Below, piece after piece: positions 9,677 through 19,502 of a stretch of DNA of 64,000 nucleotides. Position 1 is the stretch's first letter. Each line of letters starts with the position of its first letter. The translations under genes were made by a program, and so were the position numbers. Under the pieces are notes generated by a model. It was not told where the DNA came from and made no database searches. It saw only the letters and a program-made list of their open reading frames with translations. This DNA comes from Vreelandella jeotgali Hwa. Lineage in GTDB: Bacteria; Pseudomonadota; Gammaproteobacteria; Pseudomonadales; Halomonadaceae. Where the stretch lies: assembly GCF_000334215.1 (NCBI RefSeq), contig NZ_AMQY01000010.1:1-64000 (forward strand), read 5' to 3'.

Positions 9677-10444
9677 ATGCTCGACGTTCACGCCGCAAGC
9701 TTTGAAATCCAGGGTAAACGCCTGCTACACCCTACAACGTTGAGCTTCAAGACGGGACGTATCCATGGCCTAATCGGCCACAATGGCTCAGGCAAATCCA
9801 CTCTACTCAAGCTGCTTGCCCAACAGCAGCAGGCTACCCGTGGTGCCATACACTTCGCTGGCCGCGAGCTGTCTACCTGGGGCCAGCGTGCCTTCGCCAG
9901 GGAAGTCGCCTACCTGCCTCAGCATCTGCCCAGTGCCGAAAGCTTGACCTGTCGCGAGCTGATTGCCTTTGGCCGCTATCCATGGAAAGGCTTGCTTGGT
10001 CGCTCCCGCCGCGACGATATTGAGCGCATAAACCGTGCCATGGCGTTAACTCATACCGGGTCTTTCGCTGATCGCTTGGTGGACACCCTTTCCGGTGGTG
10101 AACGCACGCGGGTGTGGCTAGCCATGCTGCTTGCACAGGGCAGTCGCCTGCTGCTGCTCGACGAACCCTTGGCGGCCCTGGATGTTGCCCATCAGGTTGA
10201 AGTCATGTCGCTGGTGCAGACCCTATCCCGGGAGCTGGAACTGGGCGTTGTTATCGTGCTGCACGACATCAATATGGCTTCGCGCTACTGCGATCATCTG
10301 GTCGCCCTGCATACCGGCCGGGTCATTGCCGAAGGCTCACCGGCACAGTTGATGCATAGTGACCTGCTGGAAAAGATCTACGGTATCCCCATGCAGGTCA
10401 TGCCCCACCCTAGCGGGGAGCATGCCGTTGCCCTTGTGCACTAA
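9677..10444 (+). CDS. fhuC: Ferric hydroxamate ABC transporter ATP-binding protein FhuC
   Basis: A cytoplasmic ATPase of the FecE/FhuC type that powers inner-membrane import of ferric siderophores. Walker A is [11 protein letters not shown], the signature LSGGERTRVWLA, Walker B LLLLDEPLAALD, and the switch region VLHDINMASRYCD. The open frame begins at 9617, but ATG 9677 (second of two adjacent ATGs) has GCGGAG at a good distance and gives 255 residues, close to the family length. It is followed 21 bp later by fhuD and then fhuB, the usual complete import set. Confidence 0.92.
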   Translation: MLDVHAASFEIQGKRLLHPTTLSFKTGRIHGLIGHNGSGKSTLLKLLAQQQQATRGAIHFAGRELSTWGQRAFAREVAYLPQHLPSAESLTCRELIAFGRYPWKGLLGRSRRDDIERINRAMALTHTGSFADRLVDTLSGGERTRVWLAMLLAQGSRLLLLDEPLAALDVAHQVEVMSLVQTLSRELELGVVIVLHDINMASRYCDHLVALHTGRVIAEGSPAQLMHSDLLEKIYGIPMQVMPHPSGEHAVALVH

Positions 10445-10465
10445 CGCCCCCTCTCTGTCAACACC

Positions 10466-11377
10466 ATGATTTATCGCTACTATCACGCCTTTATAACTCT
10501 GCCCCTAACGCTGGCTTTGGTCATAGCGCTGGCGTCCCCGGCCTTTGCCGGTCCCCGGATCGCCAGCCTCGACTGGACCCTGGCCGAGACTCTCATCGCG
10601 TTAGACGCGCCGCCGATAGCGCTGGCTCAGACCGACGACTATGCAAGCTGGGTGGGTCAATCAACGCCTATGTCGGTCACCGACATAGGCCTGCGCACCC
10701 AACCCAACCTCGAACTGCTGGCGAACCTCGCTCCCGATCGCATCCTGATTTCGCCGATGTTCGCCAATCTCGCACCGCGCCTCTCCACCATAGCGCCGGT
10801 GGAAACGCTTTCGATCTATACCCCCGACAAACCGGTGTGGCCAGAGCTTGAGGCGCTGACACGCAAGCTGGGGGAGCTAAGCGATCACGAAAAAGCCGCG
10901 GAACGGCTGGTTGCATCCTCCAGAGCTGAGATCGATTGCCTGGCCTCACGCCAGCCGGCAGCACCCCGGCCGTTGATGATCGTCCAGTTCATGGATGCTC
11001 GCCATGTCCGTGTATTCGGTGCCAACAGCCTGTTCGACGCTGTCATCAATCAGCTTGGCCTGACTAATATCTGGAAAGAGCCGACTAACGCCTGGGGTTT
11101 CAGCCTGGCGGGCCTTGAGCGCCTAATCAGCCTCGAGCAAGCACGCCTGGTCATCATCGAGCCCTACCCCGCGGGCGTGGCCGAAGCGCTGAAAACCAGC
11201 GGTCTGTGGCAAAGCATCCCCAGTGTAACCCGCGACGACGTTATCACCCTGCCGCCAACCTGGAGTTTCGGCGGCTTACCGTCGGCGATGCGTTTCGCCA
11301 AAACACTGACAGCGGCACTGAGCGACGCTCAATCACAAACGCTCGGCGCCTGCGCAAACGGTAAACCGCCAGAATGA
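10466..11377 (+). CDS. fhuD: Ferric hydroxamate substrate-binding protein FhuD
   Basis: A 303-residue periplasmic binding protein with an N-terminal signal sequence ending near SPAFAG. The [17 protein letters not shown] and [25 protein letters not shown] segments are typical of the FhuD/BtuF fold. It receives the ferric hydroxamate from the outer-membrane receptor and delivers it to FhuB. It lies between fhuC and fhuB on the same strand, so a single operon is likely. No lipobox is visible, so it is probably a soluble periplasmic protein. Confidence 0.88.
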   Translation: MIYRYYHAFITLPLTLALVIALASPAFAGPRIASLDWTLAETLIALDAPPIALAQTDDYASWVGQSTPMSVTDIGLRTQPNLELLANLAPDRILISPMFANLAPRLSTIAPVETLSIYTPDKPVWPELEALTRKLGELSDHEKAAERLVASSRAEIDCLASRQPAAPRPLMIVQFMDARHVRVFGANSLFDAVINQLGLTNIWKEPTNAWGFSLAGLERLISLEQARLVIIEPYPAGVAEALKTSGLWQSIPSVTRDDVITLPPTWSFGGLPSAMRFAKTLTAALSDAQSQTLGACANGKPPE

Positions 11378-11444
11378 GCGTCCAGCACCTCGCCAATCAT
11401 CTGCAGGTTTGACACCACCCCAGACGTCACCACGGAGAACGCCC

Positions 11445-13433
11445 ATGGCAACGAGTGAGCGGCGGCCGCTATCGGTATTGACTGCGCCAATCCTGGCCGG
11501 CAGCCTACTTCTGACGGCCTTCCTCTTAGGGCTGGTGGTGTCGCTTGCGCCATTGAACGGCCTAATAACGGCATTCAAGAGCCTGTTCACCCCCGCTGTC
11601 GGAGTGGATGGCTTAGTGCTGCACTACAGCTGGTGGCCGCGCCTCACAATGGCATTGCTCGCCGGCGGCGCCTTAGGGCTTGCCGGCGTGCTGATGCAAC
11701 AAACGCTGCGCAATCCTTTGGCATCACCCACGACCTTGGGCGTCGCCAGCGGCGCTAACCTAGCACTGATGACGGCAACTCTTGTAGCTCCCGGCCTGCT
11801 TGTCGCCGGTCGCGAGTGGGTCGCCCTGGGCGGCAGTGCCAGCACCATGGCTCTGGTCTTCAGTATTGGCTGGCGACGTGGGCTGTCACCGGGCGTCGTC
11901 GTGCTCGGCGGCCTGGTAGTGAATCTCTACGCTGGCGCCCTCGGCATGGTGCTCCTGCTTTTCCATCAGGAAGAGTTAAAGGGCCTGCTGGTGTGGGGCG
12001 CTGGGTCATTAGCCCAGAATGACTGGTCGTCAGTGGCCTATCTGGCACCGCGACTGGCCATTGCCGGGCTCGCATCGGCCTGTCTGATCCGGCCCTTGGC
12101 GCTTCTAGAGCTCGACGACGCCAGCGCCAAGAACCTCGGCATTTCGCTCAAGTGGCTGCGCTTGGGCGGGCTTGGCCTCGCCGTATTCCTCACCGGCTGC
12201 GTGGTCAGCGTGGTTGGCATCATCGGCTTCATCGGCCTTGCGGCACCCAATATCGTGCGCTTGGTCGGGGCCCGGCGTCTCAAGGCACGACTCATCGGCT
12301 CGGTTCTCCTTGGGGCCCTGCTACTCGCCACAACCGACCTACTGCTGCAAGGATTTGCCGGCAGGCTGCCGACGCTGCTTCCTACTGGCGCCACCACTGC
12401 TGCCCTCGGTGCCCCCCTGTTATTATGGCTAATTCCACGCCTGCGTATGACCGCCCGCCGCCCGCCCAGCGCCAGCAGCAACGAATCCTTTCGTCACCCC
12501 CTGCCGGGCCGGTTGATGATCGTCTTGATGGTGCTGATCGCCGTTGCCGCCCTCGCCGGCCTAACTATCGGCCAAGGCCCCAATGGATGGGATCTGGCAC
12601 TCGATCCTCCGGTACTTGAGTGGCGCTGGCCACGCCTACTGGCCGCCGCCGGAAGCGGTATCCTGCTGGCGATTGCCGGCACCCTGATTCAGCGTGTGAC
12701 CGCCAATCCCATGGCGAGCCCTGAGCTACTCGGCATCAGCGGCGGGGCCGCTATTGCTCTGATCATCACGCTATTTTTGATCCAGGGGCCCAGTAATTTG
12801 CTGCTGGTAGGCAGCGCAACACTAGGCGCTCTGATCACCCTTGGCGTACTGTTGGCACTTAATCACTCCAGTGGATTTCAGCCAGAACGACTATTGCTAT
12901 GTGGCGTCGCCATTACTGCGCTGTTTGATGCGGTACGCTCCATCACGCTCGCCGGCGGCGACCCACGAGGTCAGCAGGTGGTAGCGTGGTTATCTGGCTC
13001 TACTTACTACGTTGACCCTATTTCGGCGCTGGTGGTGCTGATCGCTGCTTTACTGCTGGCTCTAGCCACACAGCCGCTGGGGCGCTGGCTGGATATTCTC
13101 CCGCTTGGCGCAGCGGCCGCGCGAGCGCTAGGCATTCGCGTGGAAAGCGCCAGGCTCGCTCTGCTTTCCTTGGTAGCGCTACTCACCGCCGGAGCCACGC
13201 TGATTGTCGGGCCCCTGTCGTTTGTCGGCCTACTGGCGCCGCACATGGCGCGCATGCTTGGTTTCTCGCGGGCTCGCAGCCACATGGCAGGCGCGGCTCT
13301 GCTCGGCGCCCTGTTGATGGTCGTGGCTGACTGGCTCGGGCGCCAGCTGCTGTTTCCCCAGGAAATTCCGGCCGGCCTGGTTGCCTCACTGATCGGCGGT
13401 AGCTATTTTATGTGGGGGCTGAGGAAGCTTTAA
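11445..13433 (+). CDS. fhuB: Ferric hydroxamate permease FhuB (duplicated FecCD domains)
   Basis: A 662-residue inner-membrane protein made of two tandem FecCD permease halves, as in E. coli FhuB (about 660 residues). Each half has the core GPISFVGL-type helix: [15 protein letters not shown] in the first half and [18 protein letters not shown] in the second. Each half also has a [29 protein letters not shown] motif. The first in-frame start is TTG 11409, but ATG 11445 has GGAG seven bases upstream and is chosen. It forms the channel for FhuC and FhuD and ends the operon; arsR begins 96 bp downstream. Confidence 0.93.
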   Translation: MATSERRPLSVLTAPILAGSLLLTAFLLGLVVSLAPLNGLITAFKSLFTPAVGVDGLVLHYSWWPRLTMALLAGGALGLAGVLMQQTLRNPLASPTTLGVASGANLALMTATLVAPGLLVAGREWVALGGSASTMALVFSIGWRRGLSPGVVVLGGLVVNLYAGALGMVLLLFHQEELKGLLVWGAGSLAQNDWSSVAYLAPRLAIAGLASACLIRPLALLELDDASAKNLGISLKWLRLGGLGLAVFLTGCVVSVVGIIGFIGLAAPNIVRLVGARRLKARLIGSVLLGALLLATTDLLLQGFAGRLPTLLPTGATTAALGAPLLLWLIPRLRMTARRPPSASSNESFRHPLPGRLMIVLMVLIAVAALAGLTIGQGPNGWDLALDPPVLEWRWPRLLAAAGSGILLAIAGTLIQRVTANPMASPELLGISGGAAIALIITLFLIQGPSNLLLVGSATLGALITLGVLLALNHSSGFQPERLLLCGVAITALFDAVRSITLAGGDPRGQQVVAWLSGSTYYVDPISALVVLIAALLLALATQPLGRWLDILPLGAAAARALGIRVESARLALLSLVALLTAGATLIVGPLSFVGLLAPHMARMLGFSRARSHMAGAALLGALLMVVADWLGRQLLFPQEIPAGLVASLIGGSYFMWGLRKL

Positions 13434-13529
13434 GATCATCAACAAAAAGAGGCGGAAAAGTGCTGACGGGCAAGGCCCTGTATTATGTAGTCTCTTGTGC
13501 TTTCTTTATATTTCTGTAATTCTCGACAT

Positions 13530-13886
13530 ATGGACACGAATAAAGCTCTCGAAGCCTTCGCGGCGCTTTCCCAGGCGACCCGCCTAAACACCTTCCGCGT
13601 ACTGGTGCGCCACGAGCCGGAAGGCCTTCCGGCCGGTGAGATCGCACGCCTGCTGGACGTGCCGCATAACACCATGTCAACTCATCTGGGCGTGCTGTCT
13701 CGCGCGGGGTTAGTCGTTTCGCGCCGCCAGAGCCGCTCGATTATTTACCGAGTCAGCCTCAACCACATGCGCGAAACGCTCGGCTTCCTGGTGCGCGACT
13801 GCTGTGCCGGGCGCCCCGAGCTCTGCGAGCCGCTGCTCGAAGACCTGAAGCCCTGCTGCCCACCGTCGAAGGAAACCGTTTCATGA
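13530..13886 (+). CDS. arsR: ArsR family arsenic-responsive repressor
   Basis: A 118-residue winged-helix repressor. The recognition helix region is [19 protein letters not shown]. It lacks the classical ELCVCDL metal site. Instead it has a C-terminal cysteine cluster: Cys91-Cys92 and Cys99, plus Cys109-Cys110. This resembles the alternative three-cysteine As(III) site of Acidithiobacillus-type ArsR proteins, although the spacing differs slightly. The frame is open from 13497, but ATG 13530 gives the family length. Its stop overlaps the arsH start (ATGA), so the ars genes form one operon that this protein presumably represses. Confidence 0.88.
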   Translation: MDTNKALEAFAALSQATRLNTFRVLVRHEPEGLPAGEIARLLDVPHNTMSTHLGVLSRAGLVVSRRQSRSIIYRVSLNHMRETLGFLVRDCCAGRPELCEPLLEDLKPCCPPSKETVS

Positions 13887-14599
13887 CGCACGACCCACTC
13901 CCCAACATCGATCCGGAGCAACTGAATGCCATCGATATCAACGCTCTGGTGGGCCCGGACGAGCCGCGTCATGCCCCGCGTATCCTGGTGCTCTACGGCT
14001 CGCTGCGCGAGCGCTCCTATTCGCGCCTGCTGTCCGAGGAGGCTTCCCGCCTGCTGCGCTGGTACGGCTGCGAAGTGCGCACCTTCAATCCCGCCGGCCT
14101 GCCGCTGCCCGACGATGCCGACAGCGATCACCCCAGGGTGCAGGAACTGCGCGAGCTGGCCGAGTGGAGCGAGGGTATGCTGTGGGTCAGCCCCGAACGT
14201 CACGGCGCCATGACCGGCATCATGAAGGCCCAGATCGACTGGATCCCTCTGGCGCTGGGCGGCGTGAGACCGACCCAGGGCAAGACCCTGGCGGTGATGG
14301 AGGTCTCCGGCGGCAGCCAGAGCTTCAATACCGTCAACCAGCTGCGCCTGCTCGGCCGCTGGATGCGCATGCTGACCATCCCCAACCAGTCCTCCGTGCC
14401 CAGAGCCTTCAACGAGTTCGACGAGGCCGGGCGCATGCTCCTGTCACCGCTTTACCAGCGCGTGGTCGACATCTGCGAGGAGCTGGTGAAGTTCACCTGG
14501 ATGACCCGAGGGCGGTCGGCCTACCTGACCGATCGCTATTCGGAGCGGGTCGAGAGCGCCGAGGCCGTGTCTCGGCGCGTCAACCAGTCAACGCACTGA
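13883..14599 (+). CDS. arsH: Organoarsenical oxidase/NADPH-dependent FMN reductase ArsH
   Basis: A 238-residue flavodoxin-fold protein with the FMN phosphate-binding loop [14 protein letters not shown] and the family blocks [21 protein letters not shown] and [24 protein letters not shown]. ArsH enzymes use NADPH and FMN and oxidise trivalent methyl or aryl arsenicals to less toxic forms. It overlaps arsR by four bases and is 27 bp upstream of arsB. Its presence suggests that organoarsenicals are dealt with as well as inorganic arsenite. Confidence 0.93.
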   Translation: MTHDPLPNIDPEQLNAIDINALVGPDEPRHAPRILVLYGSLRERSYSRLLSEEASRLLRWYGCEVRTFNPAGLPLPDDADSDHPRVQELRELAEWSEGMLWVSPERHGAMTGIMKAQIDWIPLALGGVRPTQGKTLAVMEVSGGSQSFNTVNQLRLLGRWMRMLTIPNQSSVPRAFNEFDEAGRMLLSPLYQRVVDICEELVKFTWMTRGRSAYLTDRYSERVESAEAVSRRVNQSTH

Positions 14600-14626
14600 G
14601 ACCACCCACCGGAAAAGGAGCCCTGC

Positions 14627-15937
14627 ATGCTGGCGTTCGCCATCTTTGTTATCACCCTGGTGCTGGTGATCTGGCAGCCCAGAGGGCTGGGCATCGGCTG
14701 GAGCGCGCTGGGCGGGGCCGCGGTGGCACTGGCCACCGGCGTGGTCGGCTGGGGTGATGTGGGCATCGTCTGGCAGATCGTCTGGGATGCCACCTTTACC
14801 TTCGTGGCGCTGATTATCATCTCGCTGATTCTCGACGAGGCGGGCTTCTTCGCCTGGGCCGCCCTGCACATCGCCCGCTGGGGCAACGGCCGGGGCCGCC
14901 TGCTGTTCCCGCTGATCGTGCTGCTCGGCGCGATGATCGCCGCGCTATTCGCCAACGACGGTGCCGCTCTGCTGCTGACGCCCATCGTCGTCGCTATTCT
15001 GGCGCGGCTCGATTTCCGCCCTGAAGCCGCTCTGGCCTTCATCATCGCCACCGGCTTCGTCGCCGACTCAACCAGCCTGCCGCTGGTCATCTCGAACCTG
15101 GTCAATATTGTCAGCGCCAACTACTTCGACATCGGCTTCAGCCGCTATGCCCAAGTGATGCTGCCGGTCGATCTGGTATCGCTTCTCGCCACGCTGGTGG
15201 TGCTGGGCCTCTACTTCCGCCGTGACATTCCCGCCCGCTACGAGGTTGAACGACTCGAGGCACCCGCCACGGCGATCCGCGACCGTCAGGTTTTCCGCGC
15301 CGCTTTCCCGCTACTTGCCGTGCTGCTGGTCGCGCTGTTTTTAACCACCCGCTGGCCGATTCCCTTCGCCGCCATCATGGGGATAGCGGCGCTGGTGCTG
15401 ATGGCGATTGCCGGGCGCTGGTTCAGCTCGAGCCACGTGCACGTCATCTCGCTGAAGAAGGTCATTGGCAACGCCCCCTGGCAGATCGTGCTGTTCTCGC
15501 TGGGCATGTATCTGGTGGTCTACGGCCTGGGCAACGCCTGGCTCACCGCCGAGGCCGCCCGGGTACTGGAGTGGCTGGGCCACCAAGGCACCTTCGTGGC
15601 CACCCTGGGCACCGGTTTCGCCTCGGCAATTCTGGCGTCGCTGATGAACAACATGCCCTCAACCCTGGTGGGTGCCCTGGCGATCGACCAGGCCCAGGTG
15701 TCAGCGACGACCCAGCAGCTGATGCTCTATGCCAACGTTATCGGTAACGACTTGGGGCCCAAGTTTACGCCTATTGGCAGCCTCGCCACCCTGCTATGGC
15801 TACACGTGCTGGCCGGCAAGGGCTACCGCATCGGCTGGGGGCAGTACATGAAGGTTGGTCTGGTTATCACCCCACCCGTGTTGCTGGCTGCGCTGGTCGC
15901 CCTGGCGCTCTGGCTGCCCATGCTGCCGCTCGGCTAA
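14627..15937 (+). CDS. arsB: Arsenite efflux permease ArsB
   Basis: A 436-residue membrane protein of the ArsB/NhaD ion transporter superfamily with about 11-12 hydrophobic segments. Family motifs are [33 protein letters not shown] and [15 protein letters not shown], plus [20 protein letters not shown]. It expels As(III) or Sb(III) using the proton gradient. No arsA or arsC is beside it, so arsenate reduction must be supplied elsewhere or the operon serves trivalent arsenic. The ribosome site AAAAGGAG precedes ATG 14627. Its stop overlaps the convergent LysR gene by four bases. Confidence 0.93.
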   Translation: MLAFAIFVITLVLVIWQPRGLGIGWSALGGAAVALATGVVGWGDVGIVWQIVWDATFTFVALIIISLILDEAGFFAWAALHIARWGNGRGRLLFPLIVLLGAMIAALFANDGAALLLTPIVVAILARLDFRPEAALAFIIATGFVADSTSLPLVISNLVNIVSANYFDIGFSRYAQVMLPVDLVSLLATLVVLGLYFRRDIPARYEVERLEAPATAIRDRQVFRAAFPLLAVLLVALFLTTRWPIPFAAIMGIAALVLMAIAGRWFSSSHVHVISLKKVIGNAPWQIVLFSLGMYLVVYGLGNAWLTAEAARVLEWLGHQGTFVATLGTGFASAILASLMNNMPSTLVGALAIDQAQVSATTQQLMLYANVIGNDLGPKFTPIGSLATLLWLHVLAGKGYRIGWGQYMKVGLVITPPVLLAALVALALWLPMLPLG

Positions 15938-16812
15938 TGTGCACTGCCTAGCACCGGCTTGATGGCATTGAGCATACGCTCTGCTCTCGCCGAAAGCGGC
16001 CACTCGGCGCGATGCAGCAACCATAACGTATCCACGACGGCCGGTTCGCCGGTGACAACGCGTATCGCCTCAGGGCGAGAAAATGCCTGACGCGCGAATC
16101 GGGGCAGCACGGTAAACCCTAGCCCCAGCGCCACCGGTTCAAGAATCAAGCCAACTTGATTGGTAAAGCCGTGATTCGGCAGACTGCACACGCCGGAAAA
16201 GCCGGGAAAACGACGGCTTAGCAAGCGCGTGGCCATCTCATGACCGTCGGGATGATCGATAAAACCCAGCCGTGCAAGATCGGCCCACTCATCAGCCTTG
16301 GCATGGGCCGGCACCACAAGCTCCAGCGCCTCACGCGCAAAGACCGATACGGCCAAACGTGGATCATCCTGCGGCAGCGTCACGATCCCCAGCTCAAAAC
16401 GATTTTCGAGAACGCCCGCCACTATCTCCTGAGTCGGGGCGAAGCGATGGTAAATGGATAGTCCAGGCGTCGTGCGCTGTATTTCCAGCAGGTGAGGGTA
16501 TAGCGCTAACCCAATGCTTCCCGGCGTGATTAGGCTGACTTCTCCTTGCTGGCCATCGTCGTCCGTCAGCCGTTGGTGCAAACGGTGATTCGCTACGCCC
16601 ACCTCGCGACTGTACTCGCATAGCGCATGACCCGATGGCGTGAGTTCCAGCCGGCGCGGATGGCGGATAAACAACGCCCCCACTTCCCCTTCCAGACGCT
16701 TGATGTGCTGACTGACCGCTGCCTGAGTCAAGTCCAGCCGTTCGGCGGTACGCGTGAAGTTACCCAGCTCAACCAGGGTGGTAAAAGTACGGAGCCACTG
16801 AGGATTAATCAT
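15934..16812 (-). CDS. LysR family transcriptional regulator
   Basis: A 292-residue LysR-type protein with the N-terminal winged helix ([23 protein letters not shown]) and a periplasmic-binding-protein-like effector domain. It is convergent with arsB and divergent from the VOC protein at 16921, the arrangement in which LysR proteins often control their divergent neighbour. The effector is unknown. The 108 bases between the two genes contain a repeat resembling Fur or LysR operators (16820-16838). Confidence 0.88.
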   Translation of the reverse strand: MINPQWLRTFTTLVELGNFTRTAERLDLTQAAVSQHIKRLEGEVGALFIRHPRRLELTPSGHALCEYSREVGVANHRLHQRLTDDDGQQGEVSLITPGSIGLALYPHLLEIQRTTPGLSIYHRFAPTQEIVAGVLENRFELGIVTLPQDDPRLAVSVFAREALELVVPAHAKADEWADLARLGFIDHPDGHEMATRLLSRRFPGFSGVCSLPNHGFTNQVGLILEPVALGLGFTVLPRFARQAFSRPEAIRVVTGEPAVVDTLWLLHRAEWPLSARAERMLNAIKPVLGSAH

Positions 16813-16819
16813 AACGAAA

Positions 16820-16838
16820 ACTTATCATTATCATAACG
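16820..16838 (-). promoter_or_regulatory. GATAAT-repeat operator candidate between LysR and VOC genes
   Basis: Read on the minus strand the stretch contains TTATGATAATGATAAG, consecutive GATAAT-like hexamers as in Fur boxes. It overlaps the LysR start region. The neighbouring genes have no known iron role, so this may be an autoregulatory LysR site or chance. Confidence 0.35.
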
Positions 16839-16920
16839 ACATGTCGATTCACCTTATAGCAAAGGCCGCATAAAATGGCATTCGTTAGCTGATTCACCTC
16901 CCTTGCCAACAGGAGCTTTT

Positions 16921-17424
16921 ATGCCTCAGGTTTACCCCCGCACGTTTTCCCATATCGGCATTTCCGTGCCCGACGTTCAAGCAGCCATCGACTTCTATAC
17001 CCAGGTATTGGGCTGGTACGTCATTATGGAGCCAACCACTATCGTTGAGGATGATTCAGCCATTGGCGTTATGTGCAGCGACGTTTTTGGTCCCGGCTGG
17101 GAGTCATTTCGTATCGCTCATATGTCAACGGGTGATCGAATCGGCGTAGAGCTTTTTGAGTTCCAGCACCAGGAGCAGCCTGACAACAACTTTGAGTATT
17201 GGAAAACCGGTATTTTTCATTTTTGTGTTCAGGATCCGGACGTCGAAGGGTTGGCGGCACGCATTGTGGCGGCCGGCGGCAAGCAGCGCATGCCGGTGCG
17301 CGAGTACTACCCGGGTGAGAAGCCGTTCCGCATGGTCTATATGGAAGATCCCTTTGGCAACGTCATCGAGATCTACAGCCATAGCTATGAACTGACCTAT
17401 GCTGCCGGTGCCTATCAAAATTAA
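16921..17424 (+). CDS. VOC/glyoxalase-superfamily metalloenzyme
   Basis: A 167-residue vicinal-oxygen-chelate protein of the lactoylglutathione lyase/dioxygenase superfamily. Two beta-alpha-beta-beta-beta modules are visible, with FSHIGISVPDVQAAIDFYTQVLGW at the start and IFHFCVQDPDVEGLA, then MEDPFGNVIEIYSHSYE, in the second half. Conserved metal-ligand positions are His in SHIG, His in IFHF and Glu in VIEIY. ATG 16921 is preferred over the upstream TTG because AGGAG lies seven bases before it. Substrate cannot be inferred; the divergent LysR gene is a likely regulator. Confidence 0.8.
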   Translation: MPQVYPRTFSHIGISVPDVQAAIDFYTQVLGWYVIMEPTTIVEDDSAIGVMCSDVFGPGWESFRIAHMSTGDRIGVELFEFQHQEQPDNNFEYWKTGIFHFCVQDPDVEGLAARIVAAGGKQRMPVREYYPGEKPFRMVYMEDPFGNVIEIYSHSYELTYAAGAYQN

Positions 17425-17551
17425 GCGTGTCGATGCCTTTCCAGAAACGCTCTGATCGTACGCTATCAATGACATGTAGCCCGCTCGCATACCATTTTTC
17501 GAGTGGGCTAATACAATCATAGAGCATTGTTCTAAATGACATAGAAGCGGA

Positions 17552-18241
17552 TCACACACCTAAAATAAGTCGGTCAGCAAGAGCGTGCATATCCGGCACG
17601 ACTATATCCGGTTGAGGGACGCTCAATGCCGGCAAAATAGCGTTGTGGGGACGCTTTAGAAAAGCGCTGCGACAGCCGGCCGCCTGGGCGCCGATGGTAT
17701 CCCATACGTGGCAGGCAACCAGGCACAGATCAGACGTCTCTACCGACAGCTCACGGGCCACCAAACGATAAGTATCAGGGGCCGGCTTAAACTGCTTTAC
17801 CGCCTCGATACTGAACGACCGCTCGAAAAACCGCTGAAGCCCCGCGTTTTCCAGCGGCGTAGGCGACGCTCTCGCAGCCGAATTGGTCAGCGTGACCAGC
17901 CGAAAGCCGGCAGCGTTTAGCCGAGCGAGCGCCGGCGCCACGTCCGGATAGGCCGGCAGCGCAGCCAATAGCGCCTTGTGTTCGGCGATATCGGCCGGCG
18001 TCACGCTGACCTGATGAATCTCCGCCAGCATCTGCAACGCCCCCGCGCCAATGTCGCCAAAAGGCGTGTAGAGGCCTGAAAGCGTCATGGTTTGCGAATA
18101 AAGCACCAGCTGCGCAAACCATTCGCGCAGCACGGCGCGGTCGCCAAAAACGCGGGCAAAAAAGGGCTCCAGATGCGTGATATCCAGCAGCGTTTCGTTA
18201 ACGTCAAAAACAAGAACGGTAGAATCCGTCGTCTGGGTCAT
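17552..18241 (-). CDS. Haloacid dehalogenase, type II (L-2-haloacid dehalogenase-like)
   Basis: A HAD-superfamily hydrolase of 229 residues. The nucleophile motif is FDVNETLLD, motif II is TLTNSA, motif III KQFKPAPDTY, and motif IV the L-2-haloacid form VACHVWDTIGAQAAG. These fit (S)-2-haloacid dehalogenases, which hydrolyse halogenated short acids, although many such proteins have unknown substrates. ATG 18241 follows AAGGAGA closely and is chosen over ATG 18265. It is divergent from a TetR gene, with a near-perfect palindrome between, so control by that repressor is likely. Confidence 0.85.
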   Translation of the reverse strand: MTQTTDSTVLVFDVNETLLDITHLEPFFARVFGDRAVLREWFAQLVLYSQTMTLSGLYTPFGDIGAGALQMLAEIHQVSVTPADIAEHKALLAALPAYPDVAPALARLNAAGFRLVTLTNSAARASPTPLENAGLQRFFERSFSIEAVKQFKPAPDTYRLVARELSVETSDLCLVACHVWDTIGAQAAGCRSAFLKRPHNAILPALSVPQPDIVVPDMHALADRLILGV

Positions 18242-18321
18242 AATGTCTCCTTTTGTTTCCACCAACGCTTGGCAAGATCAAGTGGCGGCAGCTGGACGCG
18301 CGTGGGCGTAGAAAGATAATA

Positions 18322-18337
18322 TTGAGCAATTACTCAA
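18322..18337. promoter_or_regulatory. Palindromic operator candidate for the TetR regulator
   Basis: TTGAGCAATTACTCAA is a near-perfect 16-bp palindrome (14 of 16 positions) located 35 bp before the tetR-like gene and 81 bp before the divergent dehalogenase. TetR proteins usually bind such sites in their own divergent promoter. Confidence 0.6.
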
Positions 18338-18371
18338 CTTTGTCGAACAAGCTGAACCATGGAACGACACT

Positions 18372-18983
18372 ATGTCCCGCGCCACACTCCATAACCGGCA
18401 AGACTCCCTGGAGCGTGCCTTACAGCTATTTTGGCGCAAGGGATTTCATGCCACTTCCTTGAAAGATCTTGAACACGCGTTGGATATGCGTCCCGGAAGT
18501 ATCTACGCCACTTTTGGTAGCAAGGGGCAGCTGTTTCAGGAAGCACTGGAGCGCTATGCACGTCTGGCACTGGCGGAGCTTGAGCGTATTCTGGCCGCTC
18601 ATGAATCGCCGTTAGTCGGGCTGGCGGCTTATTTGCGCCAGCTTGGTGGGCTTTGCGATCAGGCCATACCCAGCCGCGCCTGTATGCTGGTCAAAAGCCT
18701 GCTGGAGCTTGGCGAACGCGAGCAGGCCGCCCGAGACAACGTTGAGGCGCTGCTCGCCGCTATGGAAAAGCGCTTTATTGACGGTTTTACGCAGGCACAG
18801 CAGCTCGGTGAACTTGACTCACGGCTTGATCCCACCCGGCTTGGCCGGCGACTCCAGGCCGAGGTGATGGGGCTTCGCTCCTTCGCTCAGCGCGATATCC
18901 ATAGTGCGGCCGTACATGCGCTGGCCGAAGATATGGCCTCCTCTCTGGAAGCGCTGCGCGACTCTGCCAGCTGTCCGCTTTGA
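18372..18983 (+). CDS. TetR family transcriptional repressor
   Basis: A 203-residue protein with the N-terminal TetR helix-turn-helix (ALQLFWRKGFHATSLKDLEHALDMRPGSIYATFGSK). The C-terminal ligand-binding half resembles NemR/AcrR-like repressors (SRACMLVKSLLELG). Divergent from the haloacid dehalogenase, with a palindrome between the two starts, so it probably represses both. It converges with the thioredoxin gene at a shared hairpin. Confidence 0.88.
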   Translation: MSRATLHNRQDSLERALQLFWRKGFHATSLKDLEHALDMRPGSIYATFGSKGQLFQEALERYARLALAELERILAAHESPLVGLAAYLRQLGGLCDQAIPSRACMLVKSLLELGEREQAARDNVEALLAAMEKRFIDGFTQAQQLGELDSRLDPTRLGRRLQAEVMGLRSFAQRDIHSAAVHALAEDMASSLEALRDSASCPL

Positions 18984-18988
18984 GTGTC

Positions 18989-19021
18989 GCCCGGTGAGGT
19001 TATCTGACGCCTTCACCGGGC
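18989..19021. terminator. Hairpin between convergent tetR-like and thioredoxin genes
   Basis: GCCCGGTGA and TCACCGGGC are perfect 9-bp arms separated by 15 bases, followed by a short AT-rich run. Its position just after one stop and just before the other gene's stop suggests a bidirectional terminator. Confidence 0.5.
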
Positions 19022-19047
19022 TATTTAATGATCGCTACCCAAGCGCC

Positions 19048-19377
19048 TTAGCGTGGGATATACCCGTCCAGAAGCGCGTCGAATCGCTCCTTGGGCTGCA
19101 CGCCGCTCAGTGCGTCGAGCTTCTCTCCCCCCTTGAACAGGGCCACCGTTGGCAAACCGCGTACGCCGTTTTGCGCCGCAAGGCTTGGTGCCTCGTCAAC
19201 GTTAAGCGTCACCACCTTGAGGGCTTTTCCTCGTTCCCCAGCGATGGTTTCGACGACCGGGTCGAGCATTTTGCAGGGACCACACCACGGCGCCCAGAAC
19301 TTGATCAGCACCGGTTGGTGGCTTTCCACTACTTCATCGGCATAGTTGCTTTCATCGACCGCTGTCAGACTGTTCAT
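19048..19377 (-). CDS. Thioredoxin
   Basis: A 109-residue thioredoxin-fold protein with the active site W31-C-G-P-C35 in FWAPWCGPCKMLDPV and the conserved cis-proline block RGLPTVALFKGG. It reduces protein disulfides in the cytoplasm. Whether it is the main thioredoxin cannot be told; it is not next to rho. The ribosome site (AAGGTAAG) is weak. An IS3-type element lies about 100 bp upstream and may have replaced part of its original promoter or operon partner. Confidence 0.93.
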   Translation of the reverse strand: MNSLTAVDESNYADEVVESHQPVLIKFWAPWCGPCKMLDPVVETIAGERGKALKVVTLNVDEAPSLAAQNGVRGLPTVALFKGGEKLDALSGVQPKERFDALLDGYIPR

Positions 19378-19392
19378 GTCGCTTACCTTTTT

Positions 19393-19473
19393 TCAGTTTA
19401 CCTTGTGCCACGCAAATTTCTGGAAGGGTTTGTCGATCGGCGTATCGGCAATATGGTTGGTGTAGTTACTCAT
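19393..19473 (-). CDS. Short ORF upstream of thioredoxin, possibly the tail of an IS-truncated gene
   Basis: A 26-codon frame starts five bases from the IS3 end and stops 16 bases before the thioredoxin start. It encodes MSNYTNHIADTPIDKPFQKF and six further residues. It could be the last part of a gene cut off by the insertion, or a small upstream ORF. I do not recognise it. Confidence 0.3.
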   Translation of the reverse strand: MSNYTNHIADTPIDKPFQKFAWHKVN

Positions 19474-19502
19474 GTTCTGGTCAAGTCAGAGCGGACACAT
19501 TT

